DNA from: Aureispira sp. CCB-QB1
GTDB lineage: Bacteria > Bacteroidota > Bacteroidia > Chitinophagales > Saprospiraceae
DNA: 64,000 nucleotides
Reading direction: 5' to 3'
NCBI GenBank assembly: GCA_945870185.1
Contig: CAMBRK010000007.1
Location: forward strand, 1-64,000
Position numbers and translations under genes: made by a program. The notes under the pieces are model-generated. The model was not told the origin of the DNA. It saw nothing but the letters and a program-made list of their open reading frames with translations, and made no database searches. This document shows positions 37,085-47,027 of the stretch, piece by piece. Numbering within the stretch: the first letter of the stretch is position 1; every line of letters starts with the position of its first letter.

Positions 37085-38743
37085 ATGTCTAAATATCTTA
37101 CACTATTTACTTTTTGTCTGGTTCTATCCAGTTGTCTCAGTGGAAAAAAAGCATCTAATGGCACCACAGCACCCCATTTTACTTGGGATAACGCCAATGT
37201 CTACTTTTTGCTTACCGATCGCTTTTACAATGCCGACAAAAGCAATGATTTTCAACATCCGATACCACCTGCACCTTACCGAGGATATATGGGTGGCGAT
37301 ATCAAGGGTATCACTGCCAAAATCAATGAAGGATATTTTGATAAATTGGGTATAGATGCGATCTGGATGACACCATTATTGCAAAATATAGAAGGTTATG
37401 TGGATGAAGGTACAGGTATATCTTATGGATTTCATGGCTATTGGACCAAAGACTGGACTAAAATAGATGCTCGGTTGGGCACTGAAGATGACGTACGTGA
37501 AATGGTAAAAGCAGCCCATAAAAAAGGTATTCGAATCTTGATGGATGCTGTGATCAATCATACCGGCCCAGTCACACCTACGGATCCTCAATGGTCCAAT
37601 GATTGGGTGCGAACAGAACCTAACTGTACTTACAAAGATTATAAAACCACTATTGAATGTACATTAGTCAAAAATCTTCCTGACATAAAAACGGAAAGTA
37701 AAAAAGAAGTGGGCATTCCGGCGGCCTTAGCAGAAAAATGGAAAAAAGAAGACAGATATGATCAGGAAGTCAAAGAATTGGATGCTTTTTTTAAACGCAC
37801 AGGGTATCCCAGGCTTGCATATTATTATATCATCAAATGGCTGACAGACTTAATCCGGGAGTTTGGTATCGATGGTTTTAGGGTAGATACAGTAAAGCAT
37901 ACTGAAGAAAATGTGTGGAAAGACCTGGAAATAGAATCTAGTAAAGCTTTTGAAGATTGGAAAAAACAAAACCCAAAAGATAAAATGGACGATCAACCAT
38001 TTTTAATGGTGGGCGAAGTGTATAATTATTACATAGGTGCTGGTCGATGGTTTGATTTTGGAGACCAGAAAGTAGATTATTTTGACAACGGTTTTCATTC
38101 ATTGATCAATTTTGACTTTAAATATGACGCCAATAAAACTTATAGCGAACTTTTTAATAAGTATGCCCATACTTTGGGTAAAGACCTTCAGGGTAAGTCT
38201 GTGATGAACTATATTTCGTCGCATGATGATGGTGGTCCTTTTGATAAAGAAAGAAAAAGAACCTACGAGTCTGCCACCAAATTGCTACTTACTCCGGGAC
38301 AATCACAAATATATTATGGCGATGAATCTGCCAGAAGTCTTTCCGTTGCTGCTAATGGTGATGCAACATTAAGATCATTTATGAATTGGGATGAACATTA
38401 TCAGGAATCCAATAAAACACTGATCAAACACTGGCAAAAATTGGGACAATTTAGAAAAAATCATCCTGCTGTAGGCGCTGGACAAAACATAGATTATGGT
38501 CAAAATGTGTATGGACGAACATATAAAAAGGATAAGTACACGGACCAGGTGGTGATAGCCGTAGATCAGAAAAAAGGACCTAAAATCATTCAAACCGGAA
38601 CTCATTTTGCAGAAGGCCAGTTTGTCATGGATCGATATTCTGAAACATCTGCTGAGGTAAAAAATGGAAAAGTAGTGATCAATAGCCCTCACGACATTGT
38701 GCTGCTTGAAAGCATTTCTAATAAACTTCTAAGTAATAAATAA
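37085..38743 (+). CDS. GH13 alpha-amylase-family lipoprotein
   Basis: This exported glycoside hydrolase of about 552 residues starts with a lipoprotein signal (YLTLFTFCLVLSSC). The GH13 barrel has the expected regions: DAVINHTG, GFRVDTVKHTE with nucleophile Asp268, FLMVGEVYN with acid/base Glu311, and ISSHDD with Asp381 as transition-state stabiliser. A short beta domain closes the protein. It probably degrades alpha-glucans at the cell surface or in the periplasm. ATG 37085 is preferred to TTG 37061, which would disturb the signal. It lies between a VOC gene and a gene of unclear function. Confidence 0.9.
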   Translation: MSKYLTLFTFCLVLSSCLSGKKASNGTTAPHFTWDNANVYFLLTDRFYNADKSNDFQHPIPPAPYRGYMGGDIKGITAKINEGYFDKLGIDAIWMTPLLQNIEGYVDEGTGISYGFHGYWTKDWTKIDARLGTEDDVREMVKAAHKKGIRILMDAVINHTGPVTPTDPQWSNDWVRTEPNCTYKDYKTTIECTLVKNLPDIKTESKKEVGIPAALAEKWKKEDRYDQEVKELDAFFKRTGYPRLAYYYIIKWLTDLIREFGIDGFRVDTVKHTEENVWKDLEIESSKAFEDWKKQNPKDKMDDQPFLMVGEVYNYYIGAGRWFDFGDQKVDYFDNGFHSLINFDFKYDANKTYSELFNKYAHTLGKDLQGKSVMNYISSHDDGGPFDKERKRTYESATKLLLTPGQSQIYYGDESARSLSVAANGDATLRSFMNWDEHYQESNKTLIKHWQKLGQFRKNHPAVGAGQNIDYGQNVYGRTYKKDKYTDQVVIAVDQKKGPKIIQTGTHFAEGQFVMDRYSETSAEVKNGKVVINSPHDIVLLESISNKLLSNK

Positions 38744-38788
38744 TGTATTAACCCAAAAATTGGTTTGATATTTGCAGTCAGAAGATAA

Positions 38789-40492
38789 ATGATTGAAGTG
38801 ATGACAGAACACCATCCCAAAGAGCGCACCCAAGCTCAAATATCACGGGCAGCTATTCAGCGACTCTATGTATCCATGAGACATTTATTTTTAAGAGGCG
38901 GATACAAGCCATTGGGCGTCTCTGGCGAATCCATGATACAGGCCATGCTTTCTCTAAAACCAGAAATATACGGATCTATCGCTGACGAAGAAAAAGTAGA
39001 ATTGGATGGACTCTTGTATATATTTCAGCGCTTACCCAATGGGATAGAACAATGTAGATATATCAAATTGATTTCCAGAGAAGGATATGATCACTCTCAC
39101 TTTGAGAAACATATACCACCAAGGCGTAAGAGAGATTGTTACCGGGTAGACGATGAGCAAATGTTTATAGAAATGACTCGTGGAGGTAGTGACATCTATG
39201 ACATCCTGACCCATCTTACCTTCATGTACATAGAAGCTGAAAAAATACGCAAAAATAGCATGGACAGTAAAGGAAGAAAAAATCGTTCCTGGCTCATGCT
39301 TGAAAACTTGATAGCACAAATCAATGCAGGAGAAGAGATTAATGTAGAAATCGGTTTTACTTATCTCAATACTATACTAGGCAGAACATACAATGAGATC
39401 GAAAAAGCCTACTCCAGATTTGAAAAGTCTAAAGAAGTCAATAATCTTTTTGAAATAACCTATTGGTTGGGCCGACTGAGCATGGATGAATTTCTTACCC
39501 AAACGGATAGAGAAATTACCTTTAGTCCGGCATTGAGAGATAGTTTGGGACATCATATTTATGGCGAAAAATGGGCCAATAAGATCAAACAGATGCTTTG
39601 GGACCATAATCTTTATCAAAGGCCTATCCACATTATATCTGCAAATCTGCATAGCGTCATGAATTGTCTATACGCCAAAGCCGCACTAAGCAAAAAGGTG
39701 AAATATGAAAATCTAGAGCAATTTGCCGAAATTCTCAGTATGAGCGAAAACTCAGAATTAAGAGATGTTGTCCAGAAATACGCGCTTCAAAACGGAATGT
39801 TGGAAATTTCTGACACTAGTGGAACCAATATAGGCGTTCAGATTTTTGATACCTTTAAGCTTGATGCAAAAAACACTGCCGACGAACTTCATTTCAAAAA
39901 GAAAACTGAAGACTCAAGTCCAGTAATCATAGTCATGGATTATGCTTTTGGCGAGCAAGCCTACGAAACCATGGATGAGTTGCTCAAACCCTATATCTAC
40001 GAAGGAAATAGACATCCGATGAATGTCATTTCTATAAATATCATGGGTAAAGCAGGTATACTCGAAGGTGACAAAGGAGACATCATGATACCCACTTCTC
40101 ATGTTTTCGAAGGTACAGCAGATAACTATCCCTTCCAAAATGCGCTATCTAGAGATCACTTTAAAGAAAGTGGATTGGGTGTGTATGAAGGTACTATGAT
40201 TAGTGTCTTGGGTACTTCACTACAAAATAAAGATATCCTAAATTACTTTCTAAAATCATCATGGAAAGCTGTAGGACTCGAAATGGAAGGAGCACACTAT
40301 CAAAAAGCCATACAGGCTGCTTCATTGATTCGGCACAATATCAAGCCTGAAGTAGTCTTGCGATATGCCTATTATGCGTCGGATAATCCACTGGAAACCG
40401 GCAGTACGCTAGCATCAGGTAGTCTCGGACTAGATGGTGTCAAGCCGACCTATCTGATCACGCTGGAAATGCTCAAAGCTTGTATTCTATAA
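38789..40492 (+). CDS. DUF6909-like protein with nucleosidase-like C-terminus
   Basis: This 567-residue cytoplasmic-looking protein has no signal peptide. The N-terminal part (AAIQRLYVSMRHLFLRGGYKPLGVSGESMIQAML, then RGGSDIYDILTHLTFMYIEAEKIRKNS) is helical, and I associate it tentatively with DUF6909. The C-terminal 200 residues look like the MTA/SAH nucleosidase and purine nucleoside phosphorylase fold: VIIVMDYAFGEQAYE, GKAGILEGDKGDIMIPTSHVFEG, the MEGA motif in VGLEMEGAHYQKA (residues 495-507), and Asp532 in YYASDNP at the position of the catalytic Asp. A nucleotide-related role is an inference; the substrate is unknown. Confidence 0.6.
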   Translation: MIEVMTEHHPKERTQAQISRAAIQRLYVSMRHLFLRGGYKPLGVSGESMIQAMLSLKPEIYGSIADEEKVELDGLLYIFQRLPNGIEQCRYIKLISREGYDHSHFEKHIPPRRKRDCYRVDDEQMFIEMTRGGSDIYDILTHLTFMYIEAEKIRKNSMDSKGRKNRSWLMLENLIAQINAGEEINVEIGFTYLNTILGRTYNEIEKAYSRFEKSKEVNNLFEITYWLGRLSMDEFLTQTDREITFSPALRDSLGHHIYGEKWANKIKQMLWDHNLYQRPIHIISANLHSVMNCLYAKAALSKKVKYENLEQFAEILSMSENSELRDVVQKYALQNGMLEISDTSGTNIGVQIFDTFKLDAKNTADELHFKKKTEDSSPVIIVMDYAFGEQAYETMDELLKPYIYEGNRHPMNVISINIMGKAGILEGDKGDIMIPTSHVFEGTADNYPFQNALSRDHFKESGLGVYEGTMISVLGTSLQNKDILNYFLKSSWKAVGLEMEGAHYQKAIQAASLIRHNIKPEVVLRYAYYASDNPLETGSTLASGSLGLDGVKPTYLITLEMLKACIL

Positions 40493-40531
40493 TTCATTTC
40501 GATATTTTAAATCATTATTAAATCCTTGTTT

Positions 40532-41275
40532 ATGAAATCAAATTTTTTAATTGCTGTTTTGTTTATTTTATTTGGAAGTCTTACATATGCTCAGGACATA
40601 GTTGTAGATAAGTCCAAAATGATGCCTTCAGATTCTTCAATGACTACGCCTTGTTGTGCCAATTGCTATAGTAATATTGTCTCCGTTGGTGGAAAGTACT
40701 ATTTCAATACCTTGGGTAATACCCGGACACTTTTGGGGGATAATGGCTTTCTGATGGACCAGGAGGCTTTTGAATATCAACTCAGATTGTACAACTTGCC
40801 TAAAATTTTCTATTTTCAACAGTTGGGTACCTTGACCAACACCAACTATGCCTCTGTAACCGGTATAGGTCTGAAAGAAGATTTTAGATGGAATGTATTT
40901 AAAAACTCAAAACATTTTGTACTTGCTCCTTATGTAGAGTTTGGTGGTGGGTACTACCGTATGAATATCGTCAAAGGTGTAGGCCCTAATTCTATAACAT
41001 CAGTTTTGAACTCCTCTGTAGAAAATTACTTTGTAGATAATTTTGTATTATCTGGAGATGTAGGTTTGGATTTAGGATTTGGTTTTGATATAGAAGACAA
41101 AAGACTCAGTATTATTTTTAATGGTGGATATATAGCCAACGTACCTTCTGAGTGGAGATTGGCAGGTTCGCTGGCATTCAGAGAAAAAATAAATTTAGCA
41201 AGTCCATATGCAGGAGTGACCGTACGTCTGGATATGAACTGCAGCAAATCTTGCGAAAAAGGATGTTGTAAGTAA
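40532..41275 (+). CDS. Exported barrel-like protein with cysteine-rich ends
   Basis: This 247-residue protein starts with the signal peptide MKSNFLIAVLFILFGSLTYAQ. The mature part begins with a cysteine cluster (TTPCCANCYSNI), continues with strand-rich sequence (VGGKYYFNTLG, FVLAPYVEFGGGYYRMNI, LSGDVGLDLGFGFDI) and ends CSKSCEKGCCK. The two Cys clusters lie outside the barrel-like core, so they may bind a metal or form disulfides. The family is not recognised. The ATG at 40532 is preferred to TTG 40526. A strong terminator follows. Confidence 0.65.
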   Translation: MKSNFLIAVLFILFGSLTYAQDIVVDKSKMMPSDSSMTTPCCANCYSNIVSVGGKYYFNTLGNTRTLLGDNGFLMDQEAFEYQLRLYNLPKIFYFQQLGTLTNTNYASVTGIGLKEDFRWNVFKNSKHFVLAPYVEFGGGYYRMNIVKGVGPNSITSVLNSSVENYFVDNFVLSGDVGLDLGFGFDIEDKRLSIIFNGGYIANVPSEWRLAGSLAFREKINLASPYAGVTVRLDMNCSKSCEKGCCK

Positions 41276-41298
41276 GCATACTTATTTTCAAAAAACAG

Positions 41299-41345
41299 AA
41301 AAAAGGAAAGCACCATTTAGATCCATGTTGGTGTTTTCCTTTTTT
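41299..41345 (+). terminator. Intrinsic terminator after the Cys-rich exported protein
   Basis: AAAAAGGAAAGCACCA pairs with TGGTGTTTTCCTTTTT, with a T-run on one side and an A-run on the other. It is a strong rho-independent hairpin. Confidence 0.88.
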
Positions 41346-41450
41346 ATTATGATAAGCTAACCTATGGAATTGCATTATATTAAAGCTATCTGACCGCGAC
41401 AAAAAACTCAAAAAATCCCATCACAAAGCATTAGTTTAAAAACTTTGATT

Positions 41451-41458
41451 TATCTTTG
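41451..41458 (+). promoter_or_regulatory. Putative -7 box TATCTTTG before the LRR gene
   Basis: This is an exact TAnnTTTG match, leaving an untranslated leader of about 80 bases before the ATG at 41547. Confidence 0.4.
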
Positions 41459-41546
41459 TCATCAATCAAGCGGAAAGGTATTGTTCTGATTAGAAAAAGG
41501 CGCTCCATTTGATTCTTTTTTTGAAAACTTATAAAATCAAACGGAT

Positions 41547-44405
41547 ATGAAAAATGTAATCGTCCTTCTTCTTTTAGCTTTTGGTGTTAATGGATATGGT
41601 CAGATTATCACCTTTCCTGATCCCAATTTTAAAAATGCATTGGTGAATACAAAGTGTGTGGATACAGATATGGATTTTGTAGGAGATATTGATGCTGATT
41701 TGAATAATGATGGGGAGATTGATGTTAGTGAAGCAAAGTTGGTTAAAAACCTTGACATAAGAAATGGAGCTATTAAAAACATTGAAGAGATTAATAATTT
41801 CACAGAGTTAGAAAGGCTAAATTGTAGTGGTAATCAACTATCCAAATTGAATTTAGAGAATGTTATTAAATTGTATTTTTTGGATTGTAGTTATAATCAG
41901 CTACCAAAGTTGGAAATTCAAAAATTATCTGGGCTAAACTATTTAAATTGCGAAGCAAATCAATTAACTTCCTTGACTTTAAATAATTTATTTGATCTAC
42001 AAAGTTTATATTGTGGAGGCAACCAATTTACTCAACTAGATTTACAATATTTATTTCATATTCAAGTATTAGACTGTAGTAATAATCAATTACAAGAACT
42101 AAGTTTCAATAATAATAATATGTATTTACTCGAATTGAATTGTAGTGGTAATAAGATAAAGCAACTTGATTTAAAATATGTTAATAATTTATATATACTG
42201 TATTGTTCTGATAATCAGCTTTTGCAGTTAGATTTACAAAACCTGACAAAATTAATTTATTTTGAATGTAGTGTTAATCAATTATCACAATTGAATCTAA
42301 AGGAGTTGTATAAATTATCGACATTAGATTGTTCTTCTAATAAACTGAAAACACTAGATGTACAAAATTTGAAAGATTTAAATCATTTATCTTGTTCATC
42401 CAACCAGCTATCAAAACTCGATTTACAAAATCAGGATAAATTAATCTCCTTAAAATGCTCATCAAATCAATTGACTCATTTGGATTTACAAAATCTAAAT
42501 AATTTAAAAACCTTGGAATGCTCATCGAATCAATTGTCTCAACTAGACATTAACAATTTAAATTTATTAACCTATTTGGATTGTTCTGATAATCTATTGA
42601 CCGAACTTAACGTTAAAAATTTAACTTTATTATTAAAATTGCTTTGTTCTAACAATCAGCTTACAAAATTAGAAGTAAAAAACTTGACGAAATTAAGATG
42701 GCTAACGAGTGGTAACAATCTGTTGACTCAACTAGACGTAAACAATTTAACCTTATTATCTTACTTGGAGTGTTCTAATAATCAATTAACGCAACTAGAT
42801 GTAAAAAATATAACTTCATTATCTAGCTTATTTTGTTCTAATAATCAATTAATGGAGTTAGATGTACAAAATTTGAATAATCTGTCACATTTTAATTGCG
42901 ATTCTAATCAATTGAGATATTTACTGTTGAAGGGACCAAGATATTATTTTACTGTTCTAAAATTCCAAAATAATTCAACCCTAAAATATATATGCTGCAG
43001 TGATAATCAATTGCAATTAATTCAAAATAAACTTCAGGAATATGGTTATACAAATTGTGAAGTAAATTCCTATTGTTCCTTCACTACAGTTGGAAAATCT
43101 TATACAATTTTAGGAAATAATACCTTTGATGGAAATATCAATGGATGCGATGATCAAGATATAAAACTACAATATTATAAATATAAAATCACAGACGGAA
43201 GTTTTTCAGGATCTTTAATTTCAAACTCCACAGGAAATTACCAAATTTCAGTCCAAACTGGAACCCACACCATCACTCCAATATTTGAAAATCCAGACTA
43301 CTTCGAAGTCACACCATCATCAATCACAGTCACTTTCCCATCCACCTCCGACACCATCACCCAAAACTTCTGTATCATTCCTAAAGGCACCTTCCGACAA
43401 ACCAACATCACGGTCATCCCACTCTCACCACCTGCCCGACCAGGATTCGATGCATCATATAAAATCGTATGGGAAAATGTAGGCAATCAAATAGAAAGTG
43501 GTACGCTCAATTTTACTTATGATGAGACATTATTAGATTATATCTCAGCTACTCAGACAGCAGATCAAGTAGCTGCCGGCATTGTCAAGTGGAATTTCAA
43601 CAATCTACTGCCATTCGAAAAAAGAGAAATCACGGTCACACTCAAAGTCAACAGACCCACAGATACGCCGGCCGTCAATGCAGGAGATAAGCTATATCTC
43701 ACCGCATCGATCCTGGACAATATCTTCACGCTAGAAAATACCGTCGTTGGCTCATACGATCCTAATGACAAAACGTGTCTCCAAGGCGATCGTGTAAAAC
43801 CCGACATGGTAGGCAAGTACGTAGACTATCTCATCCGCTTCGAAAATACGGGCAACTACGCCGCTGAAAATGTCGTAGTCAAAGACATCATCGATACCAA
43901 AAGATTTAATGTGTCTACGTTACAAATCACCGATGCCAGCCATGAAGTTTATACCCGTATCGAAGGCAACAAAGTAGAGTTCATCTTTGAAAATATCCAA
44001 CTACCCTTCGACGATGCCAACAATGATGGCTACATCGCTTTCAAGATCAAGACATTGCGTACGCTTGTTCTTGGCGACTCACTCAAAAACTTAGCAGACA
44101 TTTATTTTGATTATAATTTCCCTATCCGAACGAATGAAGCACAAACTACGATCGCATTGCCAAGTTTTATTCAAGATATCATCACTGATGTAAATATATA
44201 TCCTAATCCGGTCAGAGATATTTTATACTTGGAGTCTGACGAAAACTGGAATAAAGCTGAAATCTATGATATTGCTGGAAGGATATTGCGCTCTATAAGT
44301 TTGGAAAGCAAATCTTTAGATGTAAGTGGATTAGAAAGTGGAACTTATTTGGTGAGATTGAAGGATGGAGAGAAAATAGGTATGTTTAAGTTTGTGAAGA
44401 TTTGA
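41547..44405 (+). CDS. Leucine-rich-repeat T9SS surface protein
   Basis: This 952-residue protein starts with a signal peptide (MKNVIVLLLLAFGVNGYGQ) and a short leader (DADLNNDGEIDVSEAKLV). About 18 LRR units follow, each about 21 residues with the pattern LxxLxCSxNQLxxLDxxN, spanning residues about 82-490. After the repeats come immunoglobulin-like regions, a DUF7619-like segment (VVGSYDPNDKTCLQGDRV, DYLIRFENTGNYAAENVVVKD) and a type A sorting domain (NVYPNPVxD-like NIYPNPVRDILYLES, AEIYDIAGRIL, GTYLVRLKDG). The protein should be exported by T9SS and anchored on the surface for adhesion or recognition. Codon use shifts from very AT-rich in the LRR part to richer in C and G after about 43,270, as if modules were joined. 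Confidence 0.88.
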   Translation: MKNVIVLLLLAFGVNGYGQIITFPDPNFKNALVNTKCVDTDMDFVGDIDADLNNDGEIDVSEAKLVKNLDIRNGAIKNIEEINNFTELERLNCSGNQLSKLNLENVIKLYFLDCSYNQLPKLEIQKLSGLNYLNCEANQLTSLTLNNLFDLQSLYCGGNQFTQLDLQYLFHIQVLDCSNNQLQELSFNNNNMYLLELNCSGNKIKQLDLKYVNNLYILYCSDNQLLQLDLQNLTKLIYFECSVNQLSQLNLKELYKLSTLDCSSNKLKTLDVQNLKDLNHLSCSSNQLSKLDLQNQDKLISLKCSSNQLTHLDLQNLNNLKTLECSSNQLSQLDINNLNLLTYLDCSDNLLTELNVKNLTLLLKLLCSNNQLTKLEVKNLTKLRWLTSGNNLLTQLDVNNLTLLSYLECSNNQLTQLDVKNITSLSSLFCSNNQLMELDVQNLNNLSHFNCDSNQLRYLLLKGPRYYFTVLKFQNNSTLKYICCSDNQLQLIQNKLQEYGYTNCEVNSYCSFTTVGKSYTILGNNTFDGNINGCDDQDIKLQYYKYKITDGSFSGSLISNSTGNYQISVQTGTHTITPIFENPDYFEVTPSSITVTFPSTSDTITQNFCIIPKGTFRQTNITVIPLSPPARPGFDASYKIVWENVGNQIESGTLNFTYDETLLDYISATQTADQVAAGIVKWNFNNLLPFEKREITVTLKVNRPTDTPAVNAGDKLYLTASILDNIFTLENTVVGSYDPNDKTCLQGDRVKPDMVGKYVDYLIRFENTGNYAAENVVVKDIIDTKRFNVSTLQITDASHEVYTRIEGNKVEFIFENIQLPFDDANNDGYIAFKIKTLRTLVLGDSLKNLADIYFDYNFPIRTNEAQTTIALPSFIQDIITDVNIYPNPVRDILYLESDENWNKAEIYDIAGRILRSISLESKSLDVSGLESGTYLVRLKDGEKIGMFKFVKI
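41790..43020 (+). repeat. Tandem 63-bp LRR-coding repeats
   Basis: About 18 diverged in-frame repeats of about 63 bases encode LxxLxCSxNQLxxLD. The Cys at position six of each unit is almost invariant. Some neighbouring copies are very similar, as expected from unequal crossing-over. Confidence 0.85.
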
Positions 44406-44523
44406 TTATTGCGGTTTAAAGTTTAATCGTTTAATGTTAAATTATGCTATATGATGAAAATCATTATTTTTATTTTTAATTAGATTTTGTCTAAATAAAT
44501 TAGGAAAACAATTTTACTGCCTA

Positions 44524-44531
44524 TACTTTTG
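44524..44531 (+). promoter_or_regulatory. Putative -7 box TACTTTTG before the FecA-like receptor
   Basis: This is an exact TAnnTTTG match, 27 bases before the ATG at 44559. It lies inside the longer frame from 44529, favouring the shorter start. Confidence 0.4.
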
Positions 44532-44558
44532 TGTTTAATTAGATTAATTCCAAATAGT

Positions 44559-46844
44559 ATGAGCCGTTTGTTACTTTCCTTTTTGATGTTTGTTTGTATA
44601 AAATCCAATGGTTTGGGTAATTTGGGAGTCCATGATGTTGATAGATTTAGTAATGTCAACCCAAGTGATACGACCCACCTTTTTAATGAAGATTCACTTC
44701 GTCTCCTTCAAATAGAACCCATCCATATTATCGGAGAAAAGTCAAAATCTATGGTTGGATCAGGCCAGTATATCAGCATCCGAAAAATTGGCATCCTTAA
44801 CCAACCCAATATAAACAGTGTGCTGCGCACCATCCCCGGCATCAATATCAGAGATGAGGAAGGATTTGGGCTCAGACCCAATATAGGAATGCGTGGCACA
44901 TCAGTCAATAGATGCACCAAAATCACCCTCATGGAGGACGGCATCTTGATCGCTCCTGCGACATATGCAGATCCTTCCGCGTATTATTTTCCCACTTTTG
45001 CCAGAATGCATGGTGTGGAGGTACTTAAAGGAAGTAGCCAGATCAAAAACGGTCCATATACTATCGGAGGTGCTATAAATTTACTTTCCACCCCGATACC
45101 AGATGCTTTCAAAGGATTTGCCCAAGTAACTTATGGTAGTTTTGGGACCAATCAACAAAGAATATGGGTAGGTGACAGCCGCGAAAATTTTGATTATGTT
45201 TTTGAAGTCAATCGATTGGCCAGTGATGGTTTTAAACAATTGGATAATGCAGGAAATACAGGTTTTGATAGAAAAGATATCATGGGCAAATTGCGCTGGC
45301 ATTCTAAAGAAGGGGCACATGTTCCACAGTCAATCACTCTAAAATTTGTCCAATCTAGCGAAGTCGGAAATGAAAGTTATCTAGGATTGAGCTATGATGA
45401 CTTCAATATAAATCCTTACAGAAGATATGCCGCAACCCAAAAGGACATTTTGGACATGAAACATCAGCATATTTCACTTCAACATACCATCATTCCATTT
45501 AAAAACTTTGCTGTAAATACTACCGCATATTATACCCATACTTTCAGAGATTGGGCCAGAGTCAATACCATCGGAGGCCAAAGTCTAAATAATATTCTGT
45601 CCAGCCCCGGGATACATCAAACGCCATACCAGATCATGGTGGGCCAAGAAGACGGAAACGTTGATTATCAAAGTGCTGCCAGAACCTTTTTTTCACAGGG
45701 AATTCAGTCTTATGGCCAATTCTATTTTAATACCGGAAGTATCGAACATAAAATGCAGCTCGGAGTACGTCACCACATAGATCAGGCCGACCGCTATGCA
45801 ACTAGATCTGTGTATACTATGACTTCAGGAAAAATGATTTTGACCAATGCAGGCATCCTCGGAAATCAAGAAAACCAAATCCGAAATGCCACAAGCACAG
45901 CAACCTATTTTAGCTATGACTTATCCTACAAAAACCTTAAAGTGAGTCCAGGAATCCGTTATGAAAACATCCACTTCAACATCCAAAACTATGGAAATGC
46001 TGATAATGGACGTACAGGCCAAAACCTAAGATCAGCAGAAAACAAAATTTCTATTGTGCTTCCAGGTATAGGTTTTCATTACGATATCAGTAATCAAATG
46101 AGTGTTTTCGGTGGTATTCACCAAGGATTTTCTCCTCCGGGCATGCCCTCTACTTCGTCATCGGCTCGACAAGCTGATGTAGAAACTGCCATCAATTATG
46201 AGTTAGGGTATAAATATATAAATGAACGTCTGAATGTAAATCTTACTGGATTTTATAGTGACTATGACAATATATTGGGTTCAGACAATGTCTCAGGTGG
46301 TGGCGCAGGTACAGGAGATATATTTAATGCTGGTAATGCGGTAATTAAAGGATTGGAACTCAGTATGGATTACCAAATAAAAATAGAAGAAAGTAATCTA
46401 CCCATACAACTTGCATATACCTATACCGACGCAAGATTTAAGGAAACTTTTGTCAATGCTGGTGGGGATTGGGGTAGTGGTACTATAATGACGCAGGACA
46501 TGATCCCTTTTATCACACCACACTTATGGTCCGGTAGTTTGGGCTTTGACCATAAAAAATTCAATGTTATACTTTCAGCCCGCTATGTAGGTGCGACTCG
46601 TACCAAACCAGGTCAAAATATATTAATTCTACCTGATGATACCGTACTTTACAATGATGCGAACGCCATAGGTAGTTTTATGATCTTGGACTTATCAGCC
46701 AACTATATGACAACTAAACATACAACCTTATTTACTACCTTAAATAATATCACCAACGATAAGAGCATCGTAGCCAATCTGCCTAATGGATATAGACCCA
46801 ATATGCCGTTTGCCTTTAATGGAGGAGTTAAGGTGAAATTTTAA
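44559..46844 (+). CDS. TonB-dependent receptor, FecA-like
   Basis: This outer-membrane receptor of about 761 residues starts with a signal peptide (MSRLLLSFLMFVCIKSNG). The plug domain is clear (SVLRTIPGINIRDEEGFGLRPNIGMRGTSVNRCTKITLMEDGILIAPATYADPSAYYFP, then VEVLKGSSQIKNGPYTIGGAINLLS), followed by a 22-strand-type barrel ending in GGVKVKF. The plug most resembles FecA-type ferric-citrate receptors. No carboxypeptidase-like leader is present, unlike the other TonB receptors here. No iron-uptake partner genes adjoin it, so the ligand is uncertain. Confidence 0.85.
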   Translation: MSRLLLSFLMFVCIKSNGLGNLGVHDVDRFSNVNPSDTTHLFNEDSLRLLQIEPIHIIGEKSKSMVGSGQYISIRKIGILNQPNINSVLRTIPGINIRDEEGFGLRPNIGMRGTSVNRCTKITLMEDGILIAPATYADPSAYYFPTFARMHGVEVLKGSSQIKNGPYTIGGAINLLSTPIPDAFKGFAQVTYGSFGTNQQRIWVGDSRENFDYVFEVNRLASDGFKQLDNAGNTGFDRKDIMGKLRWHSKEGAHVPQSITLKFVQSSEVGNESYLGLSYDDFNINPYRRYAATQKDILDMKHQHISLQHTIIPFKNFAVNTTAYYTHTFRDWARVNTIGGQSLNNILSSPGIHQTPYQIMVGQEDGNVDYQSAARTFFSQGIQSYGQFYFNTGSIEHKMQLGVRHHIDQADRYATRSVYTMTSGKMILTNAGILGNQENQIRNATSTATYFSYDLSYKNLKVSPGIRYENIHFNIQNYGNADNGRTGQNLRSAENKISIVLPGIGFHYDISNQMSVFGGIHQGFSPPGMPSTSSSARQADVETAINYELGYKYINERLNVNLTGFYSDYDNILGSDNVSGGGAGTGDIFNAGNAVIKGLELSMDYQIKIEESNLPIQLAYTYTDARFKETFVNAGGDWGSGTIMTQDMIPFITPHLWSGSLGFDHKKFNVILSARYVGATRTKPGQNILILPDDTVLYNDANAIGSFMILDLSANYMTTKHTTLFTTLNNITNDKSIVANLPNGYRPNMPFAFNGGVKVKF

Positions 46845-47027
46845 GAAAGTATCTTTAGGTTTTAATTTTTAATAACTAAAAACAACATTTTATAGCCCTT
46901 TGTCACCTCAAATTTTTTATAGCTTGTTTTGGGTATCGATTATTGATTTATCGATTTTATACTAAAATAATTTCCAACCGTCACCCTTTTCTTTTAATAT
47001 TGTGCCTTTAAATAAAATGTGACCTAT

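Noticed and set aside
41790-43020. CRISPR-like periodic repeat
   Set aside because: The 63-base period is in frame and encodes leucine-rich repeats; there are no unique spacers between identical repeats.
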